Origin: an uncultured Bacteroides sp.
GTDB taxonomy: Bacteria; Bacteroidota; Bacteroidia; Bacteroidales; Bacteroidaceae
Assembly (NCBI GenBank): GCA_900557355.1
Contig: USSR01000390.1
Span: forward strand, 1-6,617
Direction: 5' to 3'
DNA: 6,617 nt
Shown: in pieces, positions 1 to 5,422 of the stretch
Position numbering within the stretch: position 1 is the stretch's first letter
Layout: the number at the start of each line of letters is the position of its first letter
Notes under the pieces: model-generated
What the model was told of the DNA's origin: nothing
Database searches by the model: none
Seen by the model: the letters and a program-made list of their open reading frames with translations, nothing else
Program-made: the position numbers and the translations under genes

Positions 1-845
1 ATCTTGATGCGCATGGCAGCAGTAAAAGCGGCTACACAAGCAGTTCCCAATGCATTGTTGGCGCTTTGCAACATGATGCTTCCGATAGCGGTAATCGAGA
101 ATTGTAATCCCATAGGTACACCGATATACATCAGTGTCCGTGCCAAGGCGCCGTTGAACTTCCGTTCATCCGGTGTTCCCCGCAATATGTCAAAACGGCG
201 CATCATGTATCCATAACACAACACAGCCGATACGCCTTGTGAAAAGACCGTAGCGATGGCGGCTCCCGCCACTCCCCAATCTAATACCAGGATACAGAAC
301 AAGTCGAGCAGAATATTAAGTATAGTGGAAAACAACAGAAAGAAGAAAGGCGTCTTGCTATCGCCCAAAGCACGAATGATGCTGGACAGCAAATTATAAA
401 AGAAAGTACAGGGAACTCCGATAAACGTTATCAATAAATAATAGTAGGCATCCTGGAATATGATATCCGGTGTACGCATTATCTGCAAAATATCTCCACA
501 CAGAATACTCGTAATTATCGCAATCACCACCGACATCACCGCTGCCAGTTGTAAACTGACCGATACATAACGACGCATTGTACTGTAATCCCGCGCTCCG
601 AACTTCTGCGCCACAGGAATGCCGAAACCTCCACAACATCCATTACAGAAACCAAGAATAAGGAAAATCACCGAAGTACTTGCTCCTACCGAGGCCAGTG
701 CATTAATACCCAAGAATTTTCCTACGATTGCCGCGTCGACCAGAGAGTATGTCTGTTGTAGCAGGTTTCCCATCAACAGAGGCATAGTGAAATTGAATAT
801 CAACGGCAATGCGCGTCCTGCCGTCATTTCTCTTGATGTTGCCAT
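1..845 (-). CDS. MATE family efflux transporter (C-terminus cut by window edge)
   Basis: Inner-membrane antiporter of the multidrug and toxic compound extrusion (MATE) family, which exports drugs or metabolites in exchange for Na+ or H+. The reverse strand is open from the ATG at 845 to the left edge, giving 281 residues; family members are usually about 440-460, so the C-terminal third is missing. Visible hallmarks: the N-terminal LPLIFNFTMPLLMGNLLQQ segment (about residues 13-31), VDAAIVGKFLGINALASVG (36-54), a Gly-rich stretch with GIPVAQKFGARD (75-86), and the conserved IIRALGDSKTPFF (156-168) followed by NILLD (177-181). Several strongly hydrophobic helices alternate with short loops. 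There is no signal peptide, as expected. The start is the first ATG after a TACCTTTG box and gives the usual short cytoplasmic N-terminus. Substrate cannot be deduced. It lies 98 bp downstream of the YkuD_2 gene and probably has its own promoter. Confidence 0.93.
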   Translation of the reverse strand, partial: MATSREMTAGRALPLIFNFTMPLLMGNLLQQTYSLVDAAIVGKFLGINALASVGASTSVIFLILGFCNGCCGGFGIPVAQKFGARDYSTMRRYVSVSLQLAAVMSVVIAIITSILCGDILQIMRTPDIIFQDAYYYLLITFIGVPCTFFYNLLSSIIRALGDSKTPFFFLLFSTILNILLDLFCILVLDWGVAGAAIATVFSQGVSAVLCYGYMMRRFDILRGTPDERKFNGALARTLMYIGVPMGLQFSITAIGSIMLQSANNALGTACVAAFTAAMRIK

Positions 846-870
846 AAATTAATCCTCTGAAAATTGCACG

Positions 871-878
871 CAAAGGTA
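871..878 (-). promoter_or_regulatory. Candidate -7 box of the MATE gene
   Basis: On the minus strand this reads TACCTTTG, a full match to the Bacteroidota -7 consensus TAnnTTTG, 25 bp before the MATE start codon. A matching -33 TTTG at the usual 19-21 bp spacing is not present (the nearest TTTG, at 908-905, is 26 bp away), so the promoter assignment rests on the -7 box and its position alone. Confidence 0.5.
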
Positions 879-943
879 TGAAAAGATAAGATTACAGGAA
901 TTGACAAACGTCAAAAATATGCTTCGCCATGAAAAGAATTAAA

Positions 944-1654
944 CTACAGTCCGTCTGCATCTTTTAAGACTGAACTGTGTGCCAGATAATCAGGAGTTTC
1001 AGCATAGATATACATCACACTTCCTCCTTTGATGGCATCAATGATAGGACGGGAAAGTTTTTGCGGAACAGCCGGACAGCCAAAGCTTCTTCCCAAACGT
1101 CCTCCTCTGCTGGCTACCGAAGGATCGGCATAAGCCGCCCCATGCATCACAATGGCACGCTCACGAGCCCGGTCGTTGATTCCTTTTTCCAAACCATTCA
1201 AAATAAGCGAATACCCATTCTTTCCCTGATAAGTAGATTCTGTAAGATAGAACCCCAGTGAACTTTTGTAGGAACCATATTCGTTGGAAAAGGAAGTGGC
1301 ATAATTATCACCGCTATTCTTTCCATGGGAAACGACCGATGAGAAAAGTACTTTACGTTCCCTCATGTCAAATACAAAAAGACGTTTTGCGGTAGAAGGA
1401 CGGGAAAAGTCTATCAATGTCAACACCTCCCGTTTGCGATTGTCTATTTTATAATAACCTGCTACAGCTTGCCGGAAAGCTTTCCAGTTAACGACTCCTT
1501 CCAACTGCATGGAACGGTATAAGCTCGCATAAGCCTCAACATCAGATGCAGCAGCCCTTTCAGCAGAATCAGGAGTGCTATCTGACGACTTGCCGCCCAG
1601 AAATAAGGTACAAGGAAGAAATAAGAATAAAATGAATACAATAAATCGCAACAT
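944..1654 (-). CDS. Exported murein L,D-transpeptidase-like protein (YkuD_2 type)
   Basis: A 236-residue exported protein of the 'murein L,D-transpeptidase catalytic domain' group (YkuD_2). These proteins carry the Cys-based YkuD catalytic core that makes or edits 3-3 or lipoprotein-type links in peptidoglycan; actual activity of this subgroup is poorly documented. The N-terminus (about residues 1-20) is a hydrophobic signal or anchor segment; Cys15 sits inside it but does not form a good lipobox. The catalytic region is about residues 75-218: LTLIDFSRPSTAKRLFVFD strands, VSHGKNSGD (108-116), the conserved HGAAYA with His171, then GRLGRSFGCPAVP with catalytic Cys193 (Ser190, Gly192). Phe replaces the His of the classical SHGC motif, as is normal for this group. 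The start at 1654 is the only one that retains the signal segment. It follows the lipoprotein L,D-transpeptidase gene by 87 bp on the same strand, so co-transcription is possible. Confidence 0.9.
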   Translation of the reverse strand: MLRFIVFILFLFLPCTLFLGGKSSDSTPDSAERAAASDVEAYASLYRSMQLEGVVNWKAFRQAVAGYYKIDNRKREVLTLIDFSRPSTAKRLFVFDMRERKVLFSSVVSHGKNSGDNYATSFSNEYGSYKSSLGFYLTESTYQGKNGYSLILNGLEKGINDRARERAIVMHGAAYADPSVASRGGRLGRSFGCPAVPQKLSRPIIDAIKGGSVMYIYAETPDYLAHSSVLKDADGL

Positions 1655-1659
1655 AAAAC

Positions 1660-1687
1660 TTTAGCCAGAGAAATAACGGCGGCTAAA
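1660..1687 (-). other. Small hairpin just before the YkuD_2 gene start
   Basis: Arms TTTAGCC (1660-1666) and GGCTAAA (1681-1687) are perfectly complementary over 7 bp with a 14-nt loop. The structure ends 5 bp before the ATG at 1654, so in the transcript it would sit over the ribosome-binding area. No T-run follows on the minus strand, so it is not a terminator. It could modulate translation or simply be chance. Confidence 0.3.
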
Positions 1688-1741
1688 TTACAGTTTTTTC
1701 TCCAGACACCCATCACTAAGATAGTTAAAAATGAGGATTCA

Positions 1742-2770
1742 CTATTCAATCACCACAACCAAAGATCGTTCGGTAGGCGCCCAATCGAAAACGAACTTGG
1801 AATGTGAAGTGGCATTGCGCACACACATGTGCGAACGTGGAGTGGTTCCCAACGACCAGCTATACTCAATCATACTTGTACGCGGCGCATTCACCGGAAC
1901 CCCGTGAATATAAGCTCCGTTCGTAAAACGGCTGGCATAGGGGGCATAGCCTCCTGTCTCCGCCGAACCATCTTTCAGGAACACCATACGTGTTTTCTTC
2001 TGTTGAAGCAGATACATTCCCAATGGGGTTTCCTGAGCGTATGGTGGAGCATGCATTCCGGTAGTGGCGGGATTCATGCTACGTATCTTCCACTCACCTT
2101 CCGAGACATGTTCCAAGGTAGTAATATTCTGATCCAGGCGGTCGACAAAAATCACATGATTAAAGACGGTGCTATCCGGCAATTGTTTCAGATAACTGCG
2201 TGGTGCCAGCCATTCTTCTTCAAAAGTGGCGGGTAATATCCGGTAAAAACTTCCCTCCTCGCCTTTCAGATAGGCGATAGTACCATCTCTACCATAACGT
2301 TCGGGCACCAAAGTATCAGCGGACAGATACAGCGGCACCGATTGATAGCGCTCCACGCCCAGTGTATCAGATACACGGCGGTACACATTCCGCACGAACT
2401 TACGTACCAGGGGAGCTTCTTTATTCAGATTCTTATAATTCTGCAACACCACCCACCTTGCAGTAGTATCGCGCTGCATATTCTCGATATAAGCCAGACA
2501 GTTCCGGATGACATCCCATTTGAAAGAGCGTACCGTATCCTTATATGGATAGGTATCTTCGAGGGTATGCTGGTCATAAAGCAATTCTTTGGTAAGAGAA
2601 ATATCAGCAGCGGTCAACTGTTTCTCTTTAGGATGAGGAAATTCCAGCACAGCCGTATCTTTAGGTTCAGACTCCTGCACAACTACCGGCACAGGTGGTT
2701 CCTGCCGGTTACGACATCCGGCAAAAATCAAACCAACAGCCACGCAGGCAAAAAGAACGAAATGTTTCAT
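1742..2770 (-). CDS. L,D-transpeptidase lipoprotein (YkuD domain)
   Basis: A 342-residue lipoprotein with a C-terminal YkuD L,D-transpeptidase domain, expected to act on peptidoglycan stem peptides in the periplasm. The signal peptide ends in a lipobox LIFAGC, with lipidated Cys19. The residues after Cys (RNRQEPP) are not acidic, so there is no sign of the Bacteroidota surface-export signal; periplasm-facing anchoring is likely. Residues about 50-200 form a helical/accessory region without a recognisable motif. The catalytic domain spans about 203-342: HVIFVDRLDQNITTLE strands, the TPLG motif (248-251), AYIHG with His289, and GTTPRSHMCVRNAT with catalytic Cys316. Met315 replaces the Gly of the classical SHGC motif. 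It is followed at 87 bp by a second L,D-transpeptidase gene of a different subfamily. A promoter and a leader hairpin lie upstream. Confidence 0.92.
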   Translation of the reverse strand: MKHFVLFACVAVGLIFAGCRNRQEPPVPVVVQESEPKDTAVLEFPHPKEKQLTAADISLTKELLYDQHTLEDTYPYKDTVRSFKWDVIRNCLAYIENMQRDTTARWVVLQNYKNLNKEAPLVRKFVRNVYRRVSDTLGVERYQSVPLYLSADTLVPERYGRDGTIAYLKGEEGSFYRILPATFEEEWLAPRSYLKQLPDSTVFNHVIFVDRLDQNITTLEHVSEGEWKIRSMNPATTGMHAPPYAQETPLGMYLLQQKKTRMVFLKDGSAETGGYAPYASRFTNGAYIHGVPVNAPRTSMIEYSWSLGTTPRSHMCVRNATSHSKFVFDWAPTERSLVVVIE

Positions 2771-2803
2771 AAAATGAAATTTAACTATAACCTAATAACG
2801 CCT

Positions 2804-2862
2804 ACCTCCCTGTTATTGTTGACTCTTCATAGAAATCAATTACATAAGAAATAACAGCAGGT
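2804..2862 (-). promoter_or_regulatory. Leader hairpin upstream of the lipoprotein L,D-transpeptidase
   Basis: In the predicted 5' leader, minus-strand ACCT-G-CTGTTATT (2862-2850) pairs with AATAACAG-GG-AGGT (2817-2804): 12 bp in total, interrupted by a 1x2 internal loop, with a 32-nt loop. The structure ends 33 bp before the ATG. Inside it, minus positions 2872-2840 encode a possible 10-residue peptide MKRYLLLFLM that starts just before the upstream arm. The pairing is visible in the sequence; a regulatory role is inference. Confidence 0.35.
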
Positions 2863-2897
2863 ATCGTTTCATCTTATTCAGGTAATACGGATTTCCG

Positions 2898-2929
2898 CAA
2901 AGATAGAAATTTAATGAAAGTTTCCGAAA
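2898..2929 (-). promoter_or_regulatory. Candidate promoter of the lipoprotein L,D-transpeptidase gene
   Basis: Minus-strand TATCTTTG at 2905-2898 is a full match to the Bacteroidota -7 consensus TAnnTTTG. A TTTC at 2929-2926, 20 bp upstream, matches three of four bases of the -33 element. Transcription would start about 120 nt before the ATG at 2770, leaving a long leader that contains the hairpin at 2804-2862. Confidence 0.6.
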
Positions 2930-3053
2930 GATATTGACGGTATAATATTAATCATTCGTTTATGAACAGAACCTTATTATATTAAAATTAGACAAGTTAG
3001 GAAGGCTTTATTTATCAATACATTACAAGATGCCAACTCTTTGCATACAAAAA
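2930..3053. other. AT-rich spacer with no feature seen
   Basis: This middle part of the 393-bp gap between the hydrolase gene and the L,D-transpeptidase gene has no open frame of note, no tRNA-like fold and no clear repeat. It only separates the terminator/repeat block at 3054-3110 from the promoter at 2898-2929. Confidence 0.6.
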
Positions 3054-3103
3054 ATTAACTTCCTGTTGACAAGAAGTTGAGACCTTGTCGACAGGAAGTT
3101 AAT
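3054..3103 (-). terminator. Rho-independent terminator of the beta-propeller hydrolase gene
   Basis: Arms 3054-3073 and 3084-3103 are inverted copies over 20 bp with one mismatch (a C-A pair in minus-strand RNA, a G-U pair in plus-strand RNA) and a 10-nt loop. On the minus strand the stem runs into TTTTTTG at its 3' side, the expected U-run. It lies 60 bp after the stop codon at 3164. The stem is unusually long because it is built from copies of a 22-bp repeat. Confidence 0.65.
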
Positions 3104-3110
3104 ACCTTGT
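3067..3110. repeat. Two tandem 22-bp repeats
   Basis: Units 3067-3088 (TGACAAGAAGTTGAGACCTTGT) are 22 bp long and are followed directly by 3089-3110, identical at 18 of 22 positions. Each unit has self-complementary ends (ACAAG or ACAGG near the left, CTTGT at the right). An inverted partial copy at 3054-3066 completes the long hairpin. The arrangement resembles a dispersed intergenic repeat family, but whether it recurs elsewhere in the genome cannot be seen here. Confidence 0.7.
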
Positions 3111-3163
3111 AAGCGGAATATTTATCCCCTTATCAAATCATCGGGACCGATAGCTTTCTCAGA

Positions 3164-4825
3164 TTACTCCAACACTTTCTTTTTCAGATTAAATGTTGAC
3201 AATACTTTTTTGCCGGAATAGAGTGTCACTATCAAATCATATTCCTTTCCTTCCTCAACCACATCCTTAGCAGAAAGCAATATATCTGTTTTTTCATAAG
3301 GCTTCAATGCCGGAACCATACCGGAAGCTACCTTTATTGTTTTTCCTTCCTTTTTATACGCTACTTCCACCAATGCTTTCTTTGAGCCGACCTGACCGAA
3401 ATTTTGTACTTCCACTGTACATTCCAGTCCCTTCCCGGATTTGGTAAAGACTGGGGCACAAGCTGAAAGGATCGGTTCTATATAATCAATGTATGGCAAA
3501 CGCGCATACCCGTAAAGCATTCTCCCATCTTTATATTTTCCAATCAATTTCGGGGCAAACTCATCTTTAGTGATACCATTTCCTTTACCATTGAAAGTTA
3601 CAATCAAATCCTTGCCCTCATTTTCTGTGGTCAATACCTGACAACCCCTACCATAATTCACTTCTTCAGAAGCACCGAAGCGCAAGGAATTCACATCTAT
3701 ATCCGTCTGGGGATTGAAGCCTTCTTCCGCCTGTATCTTCACACGAATTGTTTTTGTACCCGAGGTAATAGGTTTCTCGTCCAGTATGGTAAGCAACAAT
3801 CCCGGATTCAAGGGAATACTGATATTCTTTGAGCTATGGTGATCAAAAGGTTTATCTTCGTTTTTAAGCGTATCGATTACCGCGAAATTAGCCTGAATGG
3901 CACGTCCGTATTTATCCTGATACACTTTAAGGCGTTCATATTTGAACCAGTCTTCCACCTGTCCGTCTGCATGTACAGCAACTCCCGGCATATAAGCTTC
4001 ACCCGGATCGACCACCCAGTTCACTCCATCCTTTGAACGAAGATAGAAAGCAATACGCCCCAGCCAATCATTAACAATCAGGTGATACTGAATATGATCG
4101 CGCCAGATTACGGGATCTTCAAACCGACCGTCTACATCCGGATAAACCCGTTTGTCGGTCAGTTGATTGTATTCCGATAGTCCATCTCTGCTGACCCAGA
4201 TACCACCACCACGACAAACCATCACATAAGAGCTGTCTTCACGCTGAGCAAATGAAAGATTAGACAGGCCTTCGATAATACGGCGGTCGCGTGCATTGAA
4301 ATCAAACTTTCCATATTCCCATTTTCCATTCAGATCATCGGATACATAACGTCCATCAATCACATAAACAACATACCGGCCATCTTTAGCACGGAATATT
4401 TCAGGATTATGCCCTTTACCTATGATACGAACAGGCTTGAAAGGCCCTGTCAGATTATCGCTTACGGTATGAAATACGTATGAGTTAGGCCATTCCATGT
4501 GTCCTTTAGGTGAACATTCCAGCCAGCCGCAGGCAAATAGATGATATTTACCGTCTTCGCCTTTTCGAATATTTCCACCCCAATAGGACCAGATACCGTC
4601 TTCAATGCCATTATCTACATAACGCGGAAGCACACAGTCAGCGCCCCATGTATCGGATGAAAGTACATTTCCCTTCATCGGCAGGAAGCGATCCATAAAG
4701 CGGGCACCTTTCACTAATTGTTTCCATTCCGCAGGACGTTCCCGTTCCGTTATTTGTGAAAAAGAGGAATGACTGATCAAGAGCATGACTCCCAGTAGAG
4801 CAAATTTAAAGAGGCTTCTTTCCAT
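3164..4825 (-). CDS. Secreted five-bladed beta-propeller hydrolase, probable glycoside hydrolase
   Basis: A 553-residue exported protein resembling the GH43/GH117-like propeller enzymes that cleave plant or algal glycans; I cannot assign a CAZy family or substrate. The signal peptide covers residues 1-23, with likely cleavage SFS|Q and no lipobox, so it is soluble in the periplasm or secreted. Propeller blades are about residues 55-330 and show repeated 'aromatic/acidic-DG-Y' strands: IRKGEDGKYHLFACGW, GHNPEIFRAKDGRYVVYV, SLSFAQ-type strands with SSYVMVCRGG, RFEDPVIWRDHIQYHLIVND (Glu236, Asp237), YLRSKDGVNW. A distinctive KYERLKVYQDKYGRA (295-309) with AVID and HHSSKNI follows. Residues about 340-450 are a beta-sandwich and 455-553 look like a CARDB/Ig-like domain (VEVQNFGQVGSKKALVEV). 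Start choice: the ATG begins an ideal signal peptide, 42 bp after a TACTTTTG box. No SusC/SusD or sulfatase partner is visible, so it appears to stand alone. Confidence 0.8.
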   Translation of the reverse strand: MERSLFKFALLGVMLLISHSSFSQITERERPAEWKQLVKGARFMDRFLPMKGNVLSSDTWGADCVLPRYVDNGIEDGIWSYWGGNIRKGEDGKYHLFACGWLECSPKGHMEWPNSYVFHTVSDNLTGPFKPVRIIGKGHNPEIFRAKDGRYVVYVIDGRYVSDDLNGKWEYGKFDFNARDRRIIEGLSNLSFAQREDSSYVMVCRGGGIWVSRDGLSEYNQLTDKRVYPDVDGRFEDPVIWRDHIQYHLIVNDWLGRIAFYLRSKDGVNWVVDPGEAYMPGVAVHADGQVEDWFKYERLKVYQDKYGRAIQANFAVIDTLKNEDKPFDHHSSKNISIPLNPGLLLTILDEKPITSGTKTIRVKIQAEEGFNPQTDIDVNSLRFGASEEVNYGRGCQVLTTENEGKDLIVTFNGKGNGITKDEFAPKLIGKYKDGRMLYGYARLPYIDYIEPILSACAPVFTKSGKGLECTVEVQNFGQVGSKKALVEVAYKKEGKTIKVASGMVPALKPYEKTDILLSAKDVVEEGKEYDLIVTLYSGKKVLSTFNLKKKVLE

Positions 4826-4866
4826 AAATATAATATTAGAATTGGTTTTAAATAGATTTACATGGC

Positions 4867-4898
4867 CAAAAGTAGAAGAATTGCATATAAAAGGAAAA
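4867..4898 (-). promoter_or_regulatory. Candidate promoter of the beta-propeller hydrolase gene
   Basis: Minus-strand TACTTTTG at 4874-4867 matches the TAnnTTTG -7 consensus. TTTT at 4898-4895, 20 bp upstream inside a pyrimidine-rich strand, is an approximate -33 element. Transcription would start about 37 nt before the ATG at 4825. Confidence 0.55.
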
Positions 4899-4917
4899 GG
4901 AAAGAAAGTAAAAAGGC

Positions 4918-4933
4918 ACGTAAACCTTTACGT
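4918..4933. promoter_or_regulatory. Palindrome ACGTAAA-CC-TTTACGT, candidate operator
   Basis: Perfect 7-bp arms flank a 2-bp centre, and ACGTAAAC occurs again as a direct repeat at 4930-4937. The centre lies about 50 bp upstream of the -7 box of the hydrolase gene. The GTAAA...TTTAC layout resembles operators of LacI-type regulators, but no regulator gene is in the window, so the role is inference. Confidence 0.4.
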
Positions 4934-4998
4934 AAACAGAAATTACAGCTTTACAGATGCTTTTCATTTTCATCACGTTATTGTATACGATTCGGTGA

Positions 4999-5016
4999 CA
5001 ACTACCTAAGTAGTTG
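4999..5016. other. Palindrome CAACTAC-CTAA-GTAGTTG
   Basis: Perfect 7-bp arms with a 4-nt spacer, between the hydrolase promoter region and the terminator at 5047-5077. No T-run follows on either strand, so it is not an intrinsic terminator. It may be a protein-binding site or a small hairpin in read-through RNA; nothing in the window decides. Confidence 0.3.
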
Positions 5017-5039
5017 GAAATTAAGAGAGAATATCTGGT

Positions 5040-5077
5040 AAAACAAAAGTCCTTGAACTTTAGCAGTTCAAGGACTT
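5040..5077 (-). terminator. Strong Rho-independent terminator beside the tmRNA-like fragment
   Basis: A perfect 13-bp stem AAGTCCTTGAACT (5047-5059) / AGTTCAAGGACTT (5065-5077) has a 5-nt loop. On the minus strand the stem ends in ACTT and continues TTGTTTT, a clear U-rich tail; the plus strand has a weaker tail ATTTTTATTT, so it may work both ways. It lies immediately downstream (minus-strand sense) of the tmRNA-3'-end-like sequence and would fit the native terminator of that RNA gene. Confidence 0.85.
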
Positions 5078-5088
5078 ACCATTTTTAT

Positions 5089-5103
5089 TTGTGGAGCTGG
5101 AGG
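5089..5103 (-). other. Candidate attachment site: tmRNA (ssrA) 3'-end fragment
   Basis: On the minus strand this reads CCTCCAGCTCCACAA, the form expected for the end of a tmRNA: the last T-stem bases, the CAGCTCC half of the acceptor stem (partner of the GGGGCTG at the 5' end) and an ACAA tail. The similarity stops there: no T-loop GTTCGA precedes it and no tmRNA 5' end or body is found in the following several hundred bases, so only the last 15 bases are present. A 3'-tRNA/tmRNA stub next to a terminator is the classical remnant left by a tyrosine-recombinase element that integrated into the gene. The left flank would be chromosome and the right flank the element. The tmRNA comparison is from memory, not from an alignment. 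Confidence 0.5.
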
Positions 5104-5422
5104 CTCCTGCGGGGAATCTATCAGGTAATATCATAGAGCTTCAGCCACTTAATAATAAATAAGTTAACAGCAAGTACTCTAATTCTAAACATCTCTTAAT
5201 ATCATTGCATATATCAATTTTGGGGTGTACTTTTGGGTGTAACATTTCAAACACACCCAAATATGAATATTCCTGTCCGGTACGGTAATCGTTAATGCAC
5301 TGACAGAATTATATGTGTGTAAGAATCGTATACTTGTTCCAAACAGTCCAAATTAGAACAAGCATTCTCATAATAGATTACTCAAACGACTACCTTCGTC
5401 GTTCCATTACGTTGTTAAACAA
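5104..5422. other. Gene-free end of the putative element
   Basis: No convincing gene lies here. The stretch holds a cluster of TGGGTGT repeats at 5221-5261, a hairpin with arms CTTGTTC/GAACAAG (5333-5339, 5356-5362), and a short hairpin AACGAC/GTCGTT (5385-5390, 5398-5403) about 20 bp after the HipA stop codon that might be a weak terminator although its T-run is short. The only minus-strand frame is 34 residues (5141-5245). This would fit the non-coding arm of an integrated element next to its attachment site. Confidence 0.5.
5221..5261. repeat. Cluster of three TGGGTGT-type repeats
   Basis: Two direct copies, TGGGGTGTAC (5221-5230) and TTTGGGTGTAAC (5232-5243), are followed by an inverted copy ACACCCAAA (5253-5261). 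The second and third copies form a perfect 9-bp inverted repeat with a 12-nt spacer. A plus-strand TACTTTTG at 5228-5235 with ATTG 20 bp upstream also matches the Bacteroidota promoter consensus, but no plus-strand gene follows. The distance from the candidate attachment core, about 120-160 bp, suits recombinase arm-type sites. Confidence 0.55.

Noticed and set aside
394..639. Minus-strand 81-codon frame inside the MATE gene
   Set aside because: It is out of frame with the MATE reading, which shows the conserved RALGDSKTP and GIPVAQKFGA motifs throughout.
901..914. TTGAC-AAAC-GTCAA as a terminator of the YkuD_2 gene
   Set aside because: The 5-bp stem is short and no U-run follows on the minus strand.
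2342..2854. Plus-strand 170-codon open frame antisense to the lipoprotein L,D-transpeptidase
   Set aside because: The opposite strand has a lipobox and intact YkuD catalytic motif; the plus frame has no domain or plausible start signal.
3054..3110. Repeats as a minimal CRISPR array
   Set aside because: The 22-bp units are directly adjacent with no spacers, and no cas gene is present.
5141..5245. Minus-strand 34-codon frame starting MLHPKVHPKID
   Set aside because: The repeated HPK pattern is a by-product of the direct TGGGTGT repeats; there is no family resemblance and the rest is AT-driven Leu/Tyr composition.
4983..5333. 11-bp inverted repeat GTATACGATTC (4983-4993) and GAATCGTATAC (5323-5333) flanking the putative attachment site
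   Set aside because: A few 11-bp inverted matches are expected by chance in a window of this size, it does not extend, and it does not coincide with the junction.
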